DNA from: Succinivibrionaceae bacterium
Lineage (GTDB): Bacteria > Pseudomonadota > Gammaproteobacteria > Enterobacterales > Succinivibrionaceae
Reading direction: 5' to 3'
Length of the DNA: 64,000 nt
Assembly (NCBI GenBank): GCA_019420905.1
Contig: JAHZGH010000009.1
Span: 299,813 to 363,812 of the forward strand
The notes under the pieces: generated by a model
What the model was told of the DNA's origin: nothing
Seen by the model: only the letters and a program-made list of their open reading frames with translations
Database searches by the model: none
In this document: positions 15,529 through 23,661 of the stretch, piece by piece
Numbering within the stretch: the stretch's first letter is position 1
How the letters are laid out: each line of letters starts with the position of its first letter
Position numbers and translations under genes: made by a program

Positions 15529-16188
15529 TTATTCCTGTGCTACTTTGACAATATCAGCGCGGTTAGTGATGACTTTATCTATAAGTCCATACTCGCAAGC
15601 CTCTTGTGCTGACATAAAGTTATCTCTGTCAGTATCGCGCTCGATAATATCTAAAGGCTGACCGGTATGCTTTGCTAAGAGCTCATTTAGGGTCTGCTTG
15701 ATGCGCTGTGTTTCTTTAGCATGGATCATAATATCGCTGGCCTGGCCTTTAAATCCGCCTAAAGGCTGATGGATCATAATGCGTGCATTAGGCAGAGCAA
15801 AACGCTTGCCTTTGGCTCCGCCTGACAATAAAAATGATCCCATTGAACAAGCCTGCCCCATACACAGCGTGCAGACATCGGGCTTTATATACTGCATGGT
15901 ATCGTAAATAGCCATACCAGCAGTCACCACTCCACCCGGAGAGTTGATGTATAAATAGATATCTTTGTCAGGGTCTTCCGACTCTAAAAATAAAAGCTGG
16001 GCAACTATCAGATCTGACATATGATCCTCAACCTCACCGGTCAAGAAGATCACTCGATCTTTAAGCATACGGGAATAAATATCAAACGAACGTTCACCTC
16101 GTGCCGTCTGCTCAATAACCATAGGGACTAACGTCGAGGCTGCTTGTTCTCTCATATACATGTTTGCCCAGCTCCTTAATTTAGTCAA
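15529..16188 (-). CDS. clpP: ClpP, proteolytic subunit
   Basis: Serine protease that forms the double-heptamer chamber. 219 residues, with YINSPGGVVTAGMAIYDTMQ, the catalytic serine in GQACSMGSFLL, histidine in RIMIHQPLGG and aspartate in ERDTDRDNFMSAQEA. A short N-terminal region (before LVPMVIEQT) is likely a processed propeptide as in E. coli. The gene follows tig by 5 bases and precedes clpX by 7, an operon. Two ATGs lie within the first 12 codons, so the exact start is not certain. Confidence 0.96.
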   Translation of the reverse strand: MTKLRSWANMYMREQAASTLVPMVIEQTARGERSFDIYSRMLKDRVIFLTGEVEDHMSDLIVAQLLFLESEDPDKDIYLYINSPGGVVTAGMAIYDTMQYIKPDVCTLCMGQACSMGSFLLSGGAKGKRFALPNARIMIHQPLGGFKGQASDIMIHAKETQRIKQTLNELLAKHTGQPLDIIERDTDRDNFMSAQEACEYGLIDKVITNRADIVKVAQE

Positions 16189-16193
16189 TAAAA

Positions 16194-17513
16194 TTACTTA
16201 CGAGTGATCTCTTCGAAGGAAAGAACAGTCTCTCCATCGCAAGCCTTATCCATGAGTGCTGCGACAACATTGTGCTCATAAGCCTCTTCAACGAAGTTGC
16301 TCATAGCCTTCTTGTCCTTAGCGATAGACTTGATAACCTCATCAGGAGTCTCAAAAGCCTCAGCATACTGAGCAATTAAGCCGTCGATCATTTCCTTAGA
16401 AGGCTCGCCAATCTTTAACTCGCTTACAAAAGCTCTTAAGATAAAGCCAAGGAGAACATTTGCCTTAGCCTGATCATTAAAGTTCTCAGCCTTTAACATC
16501 TCCTCCTTAGGAGTAAAGCCAAACTGAGCCTGAATGTTCTTCTTCATGTTCTCTTGTAAACGCTTTACCTCTTCGGCAACTAAGGATGCAGGAACCTCAA
16601 CCTCTTCATACTGCTTAGTTAAAGCGTCAAAGAGAGATTCGCGAGTCTTAGCATATAAAGCCTTCTGAAGCTCACGCTGCATATTTTTACGTAATGCATC
16701 ACGGAAAGAATCAAGATTGCCGTCCTTGATACCATAAATACGAACAAAATCTGCATCAAGTTCAGGTAAAATACGCTCTGAAACAGAGTTTACAGTAACA
16801 TCAAAGGTACCCTCTTTACCAGCGATCTCTTCGTTATGATAAGGGGTCGGGAAAGTTGCCTTGATAACAAACTGCTCACCGGCCTTGTGGCCTAATAACT
16901 GATCGCTAAAGCCCTCAATTAAAGAGGTCTTGCCAGGCTGTACTGCAAAATCATCAGAACCGCCATTTTCAACTTCCTTACCATCAACGCTTAATTTGAA
17001 GCTAATCTTAGCTAAGGTATCAGCTGAAATTGCAAGGTCATCCTTAACCTGCCATTTACCCTGCTGCTCACGGAGATTGCCGATCATCTTCTCAACATCT
17101 TCATCGGTGAGCTCAGACTTGAAGTGCTTTAACTTAAGATCAGCTAAAGGCTTTAAGGAAATCTCCGGCTCAACCTCTACTAAAGCGGTGTAGACGAAGT
17201 CTTTATCAGCACTGAAGTTAGGCTCAACTAAGCTTAACTCAGGAGTATTTACTACCTTTAACTTAGTCTCAGCAACGGCCTTATATAAGGTTTCTCTGAA
17301 AATAGCCTCATGAGTCTCTTCAATGATCTCATAGCCAAAACGCTGCTCTAATACCTTAGTAGGAACGTGGCCCTTGCGGAAACCATCAATACGGGCAGCT
17401 TTAGCTACCTTGCGCAGAGACTTTTGATATAAATCTTTAACATCAGCGGCTGGCACAGTAATAGTGATAAGGTGCTTTAAGCCTTCTTTCTTCTCGGTTG
17501 AAACCTGCATCAT
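16194..17513 (-). CDS. tig: trigger factor
   Basis: Ribosome-bound chaperone and peptidyl-prolyl isomerase that receives nascent chains. 439 residues: ribosome-binding domain with a signature close to GFRKGKVP (here FRKGHVPTKVLEQRFG, ~45-60), FKBP-like PPIase domain (~150-245), and a helical C-terminal substrate-binding domain. It is first in the tig-clpP-clpX operon, as in E. coli. An alternative ATG two codons in (MMQV) does not matter for function. Confidence 0.95.
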   Translation of the reverse strand: MMQVSTEKKEGLKHLITITVPAADVKDLYQKSLRKVAKAARIDGFRKGHVPTKVLEQRFGYEIIEETHEAIFRETLYKAVAETKLKVVNTPELSLVEPNFSADKDFVYTALVEVEPEISLKPLADLKLKHFKSELTDEDVEKMIGNLREQQGKWQVKDDLAISADTLAKISFKLSVDGKEVENGGSDDFAVQPGKTSLIEGFSDQLLGHKAGEQFVIKATFPTPYHNEEIAGKEGTFDVTVNSVSERILPELDADFVRIYGIKDGNLDSFRDALRKNMQRELQKALYAKTRESLFDALTKQYEEVEVPASLVAEEVKRLQENMKKNIQAQFGFTPKEEMLKAENFNDQAKANVLLGFILRAFVSELKIGEPSKEMIDGLIAQYAEAFETPDEVIKSIAKDKKAMSNFVEEAYEHNVVAALMDKACDGETVLSFEEITRK

Positions 17514-17712
17514 TTACCTCGATTTAGGTTGCAGTTATTAAAACAAAAACAAAAGACGCATCGGTGATCTTGTCTGTGCCGAACGTCACTTAAACTTGCT
17601 TATTATACACAAGGAATTGAAATGATTATAGTATAAGGTATAAAAGCTTAAGCCAAACTAAAGAAAAATAACTATTTTTTGATAATTATTACTATTTTTT
17701 TCAAGGAATTAT

Positions 17713-18777
17713 ATGAAAAACACCTTACTTGGCATAATTGAAGGTTTTTATGGTAAGCCGTACAAAGAAGAGGATCGTCTGGATTTATGCACTTTTTTAA
17801 AGAAGCAAAACTTAGATTTTTATCTGTATGCTCCTAAAAATGCAAGCTATTTAAGGAAAGCTTGGGTTAATAATTTGACAAATAATGAGATTAATTTACT
17901 TACAACATTAAGTACTCATTGCCACAATCTTAACTTAAAATTTGGCTTTGGGATTTCTCCTTTACAAATTTGTAAAAATTATCAAAATCTTTTACCTTTA
18001 CTTATAAAGAAAATAAGTTATCTTGCAAAAAAAACTCAAGCCCAAATCATATGCTTACTCTTTGATGATATAGAAATAGATAAAAATGAAGGTAAAATTC
18101 AAAATATTATTATCAAAGAGGTTTATAAAAATCTGCCATCAGAGGTAGAAAGACTTATAGTTTGTCCTTCTTATTACAGCGAAGATCCTATCTTAGAAAA
18201 AGTTTTTGGCCCAAAGCCTAAAAATTATTTTCAAGACTTAAGAGCAGATCTTCCTGATTCTATAAGTTTTTTTTATACAGGTCCTCAGGTTTTAGCTAAA
18301 GATATCACTCCAAATAATATTTTGCATGCTCAAAATTTCTTAGGGGCAAATATAGCTATTTGGGATAATTATCCTGTAAATGATGGGAAAAATATTTGCA
18401 ATAAAATCTATACCAAGCCCCTAAGCGGAAGGCGAAATCTAAATGGCATGGTGGCATTGCACGCTCTAAATCCAATGACAGAATGCCATCTATCAAAAAT
18501 CAGCATCAGCTCTCTTAAAGCTACCTATGCAAACTTACCGGCATTACAAATTCTTACTTTGCAAGATACAGTTATAAAAGAACTTTTTAAAGAACAATAC
18601 AATAATATAAAGCCCTATTTAACCATTTTGCAGGATTACGGCATACAGGCTCTAAGCGACGAGCAAAGAATTAGACTGCAAGCGTTATTAAGTAAAATTA
18701 AGACCCCTGCAAGCATAGAACTTCTAGACTTTCTAGCCGGAATATACAAATTTGATGAGGCTTGTTTAACTTCTTAA
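17713..18777 (+). CDS. GH84 family beta-N-acetylglucosaminidase (O-GlcNAcase-like), no export signal
   Basis: 354-residue protein matching the GH84 catalytic domain. Visible landmarks: GIIEGFYGKPY (residues 7-17), FYLYAPKNASYLRKAW (~36-51), FGFGISP (~77-83), the catalytic aspartate pair in LLFDDI (D118, D119), CPSYYSEDP, FFYTGPQVLAKDIT and IWDNYPVNDG. These enzymes remove N-acetylglucosamine by substrate-assisted catalysis; secreted bacterial ones act on host glycans or hyaluronan and eukaryotic ones on O-GlcNAc proteins. No signal peptide, dockerin or binding modules are present: it is the bare catalytic domain with a short helical tail. Divergent from tig; followed by rnt. Substrate unknown. 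Confidence 0.85.
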   Translation: MKNTLLGIIEGFYGKPYKEEDRLDLCTFLKKQNLDFYLYAPKNASYLRKAWVNNLTNNEINLLTTLSTHCHNLNLKFGFGISPLQICKNYQNLLPLLIKKISYLAKKTQAQIICLLFDDIEIDKNEGKIQNIIIKEVYKNLPSEVERLIVCPSYYSEDPILEKVFGPKPKNYFQDLRADLPDSISFFYTGPQVLAKDITPNNILHAQNFLGANIAIWDNYPVNDGKNICNKIYTKPLSGRRNLNGMVALHALNPMTECHLSKISISSLKATYANLPALQILTLQDTVIKELFKEQYNNIKPYLTILQDYGIQALSDEQRIRLQALLSKIKTPASIELLDFLAGIYKFDEACLTS

Positions 18778-18887
18778 TTATTCATGTCTGATAAAAATTT
18801 TAGCTATCCTTGCTTTATAAAAAAGCCACTCATTTTTTACCATTATGTTAGAATACTCACAAATTTTTTTTAGGGATTTTATCTAAA

Positions 18888-19535
18888 GTGAGTATTGACG
18901 CTGAAATTAAAACCATCAAAGACCGTTTCCGTGGCTTTTTGCCTGTAATTGTAGATGTTGAAACCGCAGGTTTTAACCCCAAAACTGATGCCTTGCTTGA
19001 AATTGCAATGATGACTGTAAAAATGGACACTCAAGGCCATTTTACTCCAGGCGAACTTTACCATGCCAATATTCGACCTTTTGAAGGAGCTATTATCAAT
19101 CAAGCTAATATTGATTTTTTAGGTATCGATCCCTTTGATGAAAAACGAGACCTTAAAGATGAATCATCAAGTCTCTTGACTATGTTCAAAGCTATACAAA
19201 AAGAGGTTAAGGCTCAGCATTGCAAACGAGCTATCTTAGTGGGACATAACGGCCATTTTGATCAAAGTTTTATCAACGCTGCCGCAGAAAGGAACAATCT
19301 TGAAAAAAAGAATCCCTTTCACCCATTCTCAGTATTAGATACAGCCTCCCTTTCTGCTTTAGTATATGGTCAAACAGTACTTGCTCGCGCCTGTATTGCC
19401 TCAGGCATAGCTTTTGATATGAACAGTGCTCATGGAGCTGCTTACGATACTGCACAGGAATGCCAATTATTTTGCAATATTCTAAACAGCTATACTCTTT
19501 TTGCCGGCTTTCCTCCAGCCGCAGCATCAGCTTAA
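18888..19535 (+). CDS. rnt: ribonuclease T
   Basis: DEDD-family 3'-5' exonuclease that trims tRNA and other stable RNA 3' ends. 215 residues; the acidic motifs are VDVETAG (D, E), GHNGHFDQSF (D) and HGAAYDTAQE (H, D), in the RNase T arrangement, along with the FRGFLPVIVD opening. The start is GTG at 18888; the translation then begins directly at the family's N-terminus. Ends with a strong terminator. An alanine-rich C-terminus (FPPAAASA) is ordinary. Confidence 0.93.
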   Translation: MSIDAEIKTIKDRFRGFLPVIVDVETAGFNPKTDALLEIAMMTVKMDTQGHFTPGELYHANIRPFEGAIINQANIDFLGIDPFDEKRDLKDESSSLLTMFKAIQKEVKAQHCKRAILVGHNGHFDQSFINAAAERNNLEKKNPFHPFSVLDTASLSALVYGQTVLARACIASGIAFDMNSAHGAAYDTAQECQLFCNILNSYTLFAGFPPAAASA

Positions 19536-19554
19536 GCTATGCGAAGCGATTCCT

Positions 19555-19588
19555 ATCTCCTGCAAAAAATGCAGGAGATTGCTTTCTT
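19555..19588 (+). terminator. intrinsic terminator after rnt
   Basis: ATCTCCTGCA (19555-19564) pairs exactly with TGCAGGAGAT (19570-19579), loop AAAAA, followed by a T-rich tail. Confidence 0.9.
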
Positions 19589-19709
19589 TATCTCTCAACA
19601 AAACTCAGCTGCTTAATTTCAAATGCTTAAGCAGCCTTACTTCTAACAAAAATTATTCGCAGATTCTTGTTCTTAACAATACTTGCAAATAAATGCCAAA
19701 AATCAAAGA

Positions 19710-20375
19710 TTAATTTATCTTTGCCAATTCATAACTTATATCAATACGTTTACAAATTTCCTCTGTAGCTAAAGAATTATTTAACACCATTGTATACCAA
19801 GTCCTTTTATTCATATGCCAGCCAGGAAAATAACATTTATTATCTATAACTAAAGGAATTTTCTCTGGCTGTAATCTCAGATCAATGATTTCTATGTCTT
19901 CTTTTAAAGATATCCCTATTTTGCTAGCCGTTACAGTCATAATTATGCCATACCATTTGCGGCTGTCTTTTCTGCGCCATACGGCATTTCCAGGATTACT
20001 GCTCCACAGAAATTCCGGATCATTTCCATAGGTATTTTGAACATAATCTATAATCTGTTGCGTCTGCTTGCCTTTAAATACACAGCAATCAAAACATTTT
20101 TCAGATATTTGCTGTAAAAGCAGCTCAATTTCAGATCTTATGCTTGAGATAAAAGTTCCTACAATATTAGTTTTATATAATACATACGGTTCATTCGTAT
20201 CAAGATCTACTAATTCTGTTTCAACATGATTGTTCTTAAATACAAAAATATACAACCTAAAAAGATTGCCAGACATGATATGTTCATATACAAAGCAATC
20301 TCCTTTTATATAAAAACCAAAATTCAGCAGGCGTTCTTCATTTAGCCTTCGTCCACAGAAAATATTTTCAAACAT
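19710..20375 (-). CDS. MmcQ/YjbR-family protein with extra N-terminal domain
   Basis: 221 residues. The second half (~105-215) matches the MmcQ/YjbR (DUF419) fold: AVWRRKDSRKWYGIIMTV, then GWHMNKRTWYTMVLN and a closing EEICKRIDISYELA. This CyaY-like fold is implicated in DNA binding in some members, but its biochemical role is unsettled. The first ~100 residues, with YVLYKTNIVGTFISSIRSEIE, resemble the N-terminal domain found in longer YjbR proteins. Isolated gene between convergent rnt and same-strand rmlD. Function not assigned. Confidence 0.7.
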   Translation of the reverse strand: MFENIFCGRRLNEERLLNFGFYIKGDCFVYEHIMSGNLFRLYIFVFKNNHVETELVDLDTNEPYVLYKTNIVGTFISSIRSEIELLLQQISEKCFDCCVFKGKQTQQIIDYVQNTYGNDPEFLWSSNPGNAVWRRKDSRKWYGIIMTVTASKIGISLKEDIEIIDLRLQPEKIPLVIDNKCYFPGWHMNKRTWYTMVLNNSLATEEICKRIDISYELAKIN

Positions 20376-20588
20376 TAATCATCAAAGTCTGTATTCATAT
20401 AATTTTTTACGCAGTCTTTTAATTAAAAAATTATTTTTGGTCTTTTTTTTTATAAATGTAAAATTATATTTGCCCTAATCCGCTCAAAAAACTAAATAAA
20501 ATTTATATTTAATTACATAAAAATCTGCATAAGACGGATTCTTATCAACAAACAACCTGTAAATATGCAAAAATAAAAATGTAAAAAA

Positions 20589-20610
20589 AAGGCTACCCAA
20601 CGTAGCCTTA
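20589..20610 (-). terminator. intrinsic terminator after rmlD-like gene
   Basis: AAGGCTAC/GTAGCCTT stem with a 5-base loop; on the minus strand it leads into eight T residues. Confidence 0.9.
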
Positions 20611-20631
20611 AATTTTTAAATCATGAAATTT

Positions 20632-21456
20632 TTAATGTTTTAAAGATTTAACAAAATCTGTTAAGGCTTCTTCCCAAGATCTGCATAATCCGCCATTATC
20701 CATCACACTTTGAACTGGGCGTTTGGCAATACGATTACGTAATATTTCTGAGCTACATGGTTTTAAGTTTACCTTAATGCCTAATAAGTCATAAAGCTTT
20801 TGAGCTAAACCGTACCAGGTAGTAGAACCGCTATTGCAGACATGATAAATACCAAAATCATGATTATTTAAAAGATCAATTAAAGCTAAGGCTACATCGC
20901 AAGTCCAAGTAGGGCAGCCAGTCTGATCATTTACGACTTGAAGCTGAGCATTATTAGAAGCTGCAATCAAATCGGTAACGAAATTATGAGGCTTATCGCC
21001 GTATAGCCAAGAGGTTCTGGCAATATAATATTTCTTGCACAGCTTTTTAACAACCTCTTCTCCTAATAACTTAGATTCACCATATTTATTGATAGGCTGA
21101 GTGGTGTCATTAGGCTTATAAGCACGATTAAGTCCACCATAGAAAACATAATCTGTAGAAATATAAATTAATATGGCATCATTTTTAGCACACCAAGAAG
21201 CTATATTTTCTGTGCCTTTCTCATTTACGCGACAAGCATTATCAAAATCTGTTTCAGCTCCGTCAATTGAGGTATAAGCAGCGCAATGAATCACTGTATC
21301 AGGTTTAAATTCATCTAAAACACGAGTTGCATTTTCAACAGATGTAATATCTAATGCAGCGTGAGAACAGCCCTTTACTTCAAATCCATGCTGTGAAAAG
21401 ATTTTGACTACATCACGACCTAACAAGCCCTCAGCACCGGTGACTAAAACTTTCAT
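20632..21456 (-). CDS. rfbD: dTDP-4-dehydrorhamnose reductase (RmlD/RfbD family)
   Basis: 274-residue extended SDR: Rossmann motif VTGAEGLLG, the AAYTSIDGAE segment typical of RmlD, catalytic YISTDYVF and NKYGESKLLGE (Tyr-Lys), and the DQTGCPTWTCDVA motif of substrate binding. It reduces dTDP-4-keto-L-rhamnose to dTDP-L-rhamnose for surface polysaccharides. The rfbA, B and C genes are not adjacent, so it is either a dispersed pathway member or a related reductase (for example StrL or MAT2B-like). GGAG precedes the ATG. Confidence 0.85.
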   Translation of the reverse strand: MKVLVTGAEGLLGRDVVKIFSQHGFEVKGCSHAALDITSVENATRVLDEFKPDTVIHCAAYTSIDGAETDFDNACRVNEKGTENIASWCAKNDAILIYISTDYVFYGGLNRAYKPNDTTQPINKYGESKLLGEEVVKKLCKKYYIARTSWLYGDKPHNFVTDLIAASNNAQLQVVNDQTGCPTWTCDVALALIDLLNNHDFGIYHVCNSGSTTWYGLAQKLYDLLGIKVNLKPCSSEILRNRIAKRPVQSVMDNGGLCRSWEEALTDFVKSLKH

Positions 21457-22283
21457 AAAATCTCCAAATTTGTATTAGCGGCGGCCTATAAAATGGATAC
21501 TAAAGCTCGCTTAATCTTTAACACCCATAAAACATCGAACACACACTTGGCCTCCTACAAAAAACTAATTAAGCTTAGTTATTGCAGGTTCGCAGCGCTA
21601 CTGCCAATAAGCTTTTGCTGCCTGCGCAATCCGGGCGCGCCCTGCCCTTTGCGACAATCATCCTCAGCAACTGCATTAGAGATATTCGCATTTTTAACAG
21701 AAATTTGCCTAAAAATAGCCATTTTATGATCGCTCTTTTAAACACACTTCTGCTCAAATTATCCGGACCTATCCTTACCAGACTCCAGCAACAATATTTC
21801 TATCTGTATTTTCTTACATACAGATTAGAAAATTACTTCTAATCTTATCCTGGCATAAATATGCAGAAATTCTGATATTTCATCAAGTAAAGATAAAATC
21901 TTACGATAATAAATCTTTAACGTTTACATTATAGACAAAAATCAAAAAAATTCCTTAATTTATGCAATCTTTAATTACTATTTTTTCTCATATTCGCAAA
22001 CGTTTTCACAAAACAAAATATTAACGATTTTTATAATATTATTTAATAAAAAAATATTGTTAGAATAGAAATATTTATTTGACTTGATAGCTTAGCTTTA
22101 CTGAAAACACAGAATTTTTATAACTTTATTTTAATCTTAAAGCAAAGCTCTAAACTAAGATACTTAAGCTTAAGCTTCATATCTTAAATTAAGAGCTTTA
22201 AGTATTCTTTAAATAGCGATTTTTCAAGTTGTAAGCACAAGCTTCTTTTTGATAAAGCTATTTTTATATGATAATATAACTAC
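21457..22283. other. 827-bp intergenic region with a GC-rich island
   Basis: Between the divergent rfbD and the OB-fold gene. About 21560-21670 is clearly more GC-rich than its surroundings and includes a GGGCGCGCCC palindrome at 21633-21642 enclosed by CGCAA (21625-21629)/TTGCG (21649-21653). Three short overlapping frames here have no family resemblance. The rest (21840-22280) is AT-rich, with CGCAAACGTTTTC near 21995 resembling a LacI-type site. An ncRNA is possible; I could not match it to tmRNA, RNase P RNA, SRP RNA or 6S RNA. Confidence 0.45.
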
Positions 22284-22649
22284 ATGAAATATTTAGCGCT
22301 TTTATTTTGTTTGCCGCTGTTTTTGACTTCTTTTCAATTACAGTCAGCTCCTGCTTCAGGCTTTATCTTAGAATATAAGAAGCCAGATCCGCCAAATACG
22401 GTTAAAGGCATTTTAAAAAATGCCAAAGAACATGATTTCGTATTAATAAGGGGCGAGTTTACAAACATTATAGATAAGGAAAACTATACTTTTCGTGACG
22501 AAAAAGGCGATACGATTACAGTGTATTTTCAAGATGGAATAATCCCTCCTGATTTGACTTTAAATTACGAATACTATCTGTGGTGTGAACTTATAAAGCG
22601 TAACGATCAAAAGGTTTTAAAAGCCTTAGTAATCTCTATTCATTCTTAA
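22284..22649 (+). CDS. periplasmic OB-fold (BOF) protein, YgiW/YdeI family
   Basis: 121 residues with an N-terminal signal peptide (MKYLALLFCLPLFLTSFQLQ) and a ~90-residue bacterial OB-fold domain: TVKGILKNAKEHDFVLIRGEF, NYTFRDEKGDTITVYF. E. coli relatives YgiW and YdeI are periplasmic stress-induced proteins linked to peroxide, polymyxin or acid tolerance; ligand unknown. 16 bases upstream of the EamA gene, probably co-transcribed. Confidence 0.75.
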   Translation: MKYLALLFCLPLFLTSFQLQSAPASGFILEYKKPDPPNTVKGILKNAKEHDFVLIRGEFTNIIDKENYTFRDEKGDTITVYFQDGIIPPDLTLNYEYYLWCELIKRNDQKVLKALVISIHS

Positions 22650-22665
22650 ACTTCTGTTTTTTTAA

Positions 22666-23553
22666 ATGTTTGAAATTAGACAATATTTTATATTGTTGCT
22701 CACTGCAACTATCTGGGGTACCGGCTTTATTGGTCAAAAATTAGGCATGGATTATATAAGCCCATTTGCCTTTACTTTTTTGCGCACCTTTATAGGCGGC
22801 TTATTTTTAATTCCTGTAATCTTTATTTTAAAGAGTATAAAAATTAAAAATAAGCCTCTATTACGACCTTCAAAACCGCGTAAATTTATTATAGGCTCTA
22901 TTGCCTGTGGTATATGCTTAATTGTTGCCGAATCATTTCAGCAATTTGGCTTAGTCTATACCGATGTCAATAAAGCTAGCTTTGTAACTGCTCTTTATAT
23001 TATTTTTGTGCCTTTTTTAGCTTTAGCCTGCGGCTATAAGCTCCAATTAAAAATAATTTTGGCTCTGATAGTATCTGTTATAGGCTTATATCTTTTATGT
23101 ATGAAAGGCTCTTTTATTCTGCAGCTAGGAGACTTTTTAGTGCTCATCGGAGCTTTATGCTTTGCCTTTCATATCATGGTAATTTCTCATTATGTTAATT
23201 ATGTAGATGGAGTTTTACTTTCCTGCGGACAATTTTTTGTAGCATCATTTTTAGGGTTAATCATGATGCTTTTAACAGGCGTTCCTTCTTATGAAAATTT
23301 TGTTTTAGCAGCTCCGGCTTTTATCTATACAGGCATAATGTCTAACGGTATTGCCTATACCTTACAAATTATCGGTCAAAGAGGCATCAACTCCTCTATT
23401 GCATCACTCATTATGTCGCTTGAGTCTGTAATGGGAGCGATCTTTGCGGTACTTTTACTAGACGAGGTTATGTCTTTTAAAGAAGTAATTGGCGCTATTT
23501 TGATGTTTATAGCAGTTATTATTGCCCAAATACCGACCAAAAAAAGAGCTTAA
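22666..23553 (+). CDS. EamA/DMT-family inner-membrane transporter
   Basis: 295 residues with about ten hydrophobic helices in two EamA repeats (residues ~7-140 and ~150-290). Landmarks: TATIWGTGFIGQKLGMDYISPF, FLRTFIGGLF, TDVNKASFVTALYIIFVPFLA, and SLIMSLESVMGAIFAVLLLDE in the second repeat. This family exports amino acids or metabolites (RhaT/YdcZ superfamily); the substrate cannot be read from sequence. Confidence 0.85.
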   Translation: MFEIRQYFILLLTATIWGTGFIGQKLGMDYISPFAFTFLRTFIGGLFLIPVIFILKSIKIKNKPLLRPSKPRKFIIGSIACGICLIVAESFQQFGLVYTDVNKASFVTALYIIFVPFLALACGYKLQLKIILALIVSVIGLYLLCMKGSFILQLGDFLVLIGALCFAFHIMVISHYVNYVDGVLLSCGQFFVASFLGLIMMLLTGVPSYENFVLAAPAFIYTGIMSNGIAYTLQIIGQRGINSSIASLIMSLESVMGAIFAVLLLDEVMSFKEVIGAILMFIAVIIAQIPTKKRA

Positions 23554-23661
23554 ACTGCTAACAAAGACACATTTGTAAATAGGATTTTCATTATTATTTA
23601 TTGATGTCTCTTTTAACGTGTAGAATATGCGCTTAGATTTTTAATATCCGAGGTTAAAATA

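Noticed and set aside
21580..21605. GGTTCGCAGC as a possible tRNA T-loop
   Set aside because: The invariant adenine of the T-loop is missing and no cloverleaf could be built.
21493..21842. Three overlapping short open frames in the GC-rich island upstream of rfbD
   Set aside because: They overlap in several frames, lack ribosome-binding sites and have no recognisable motif; the GC-rich signal better fits RNA structure.
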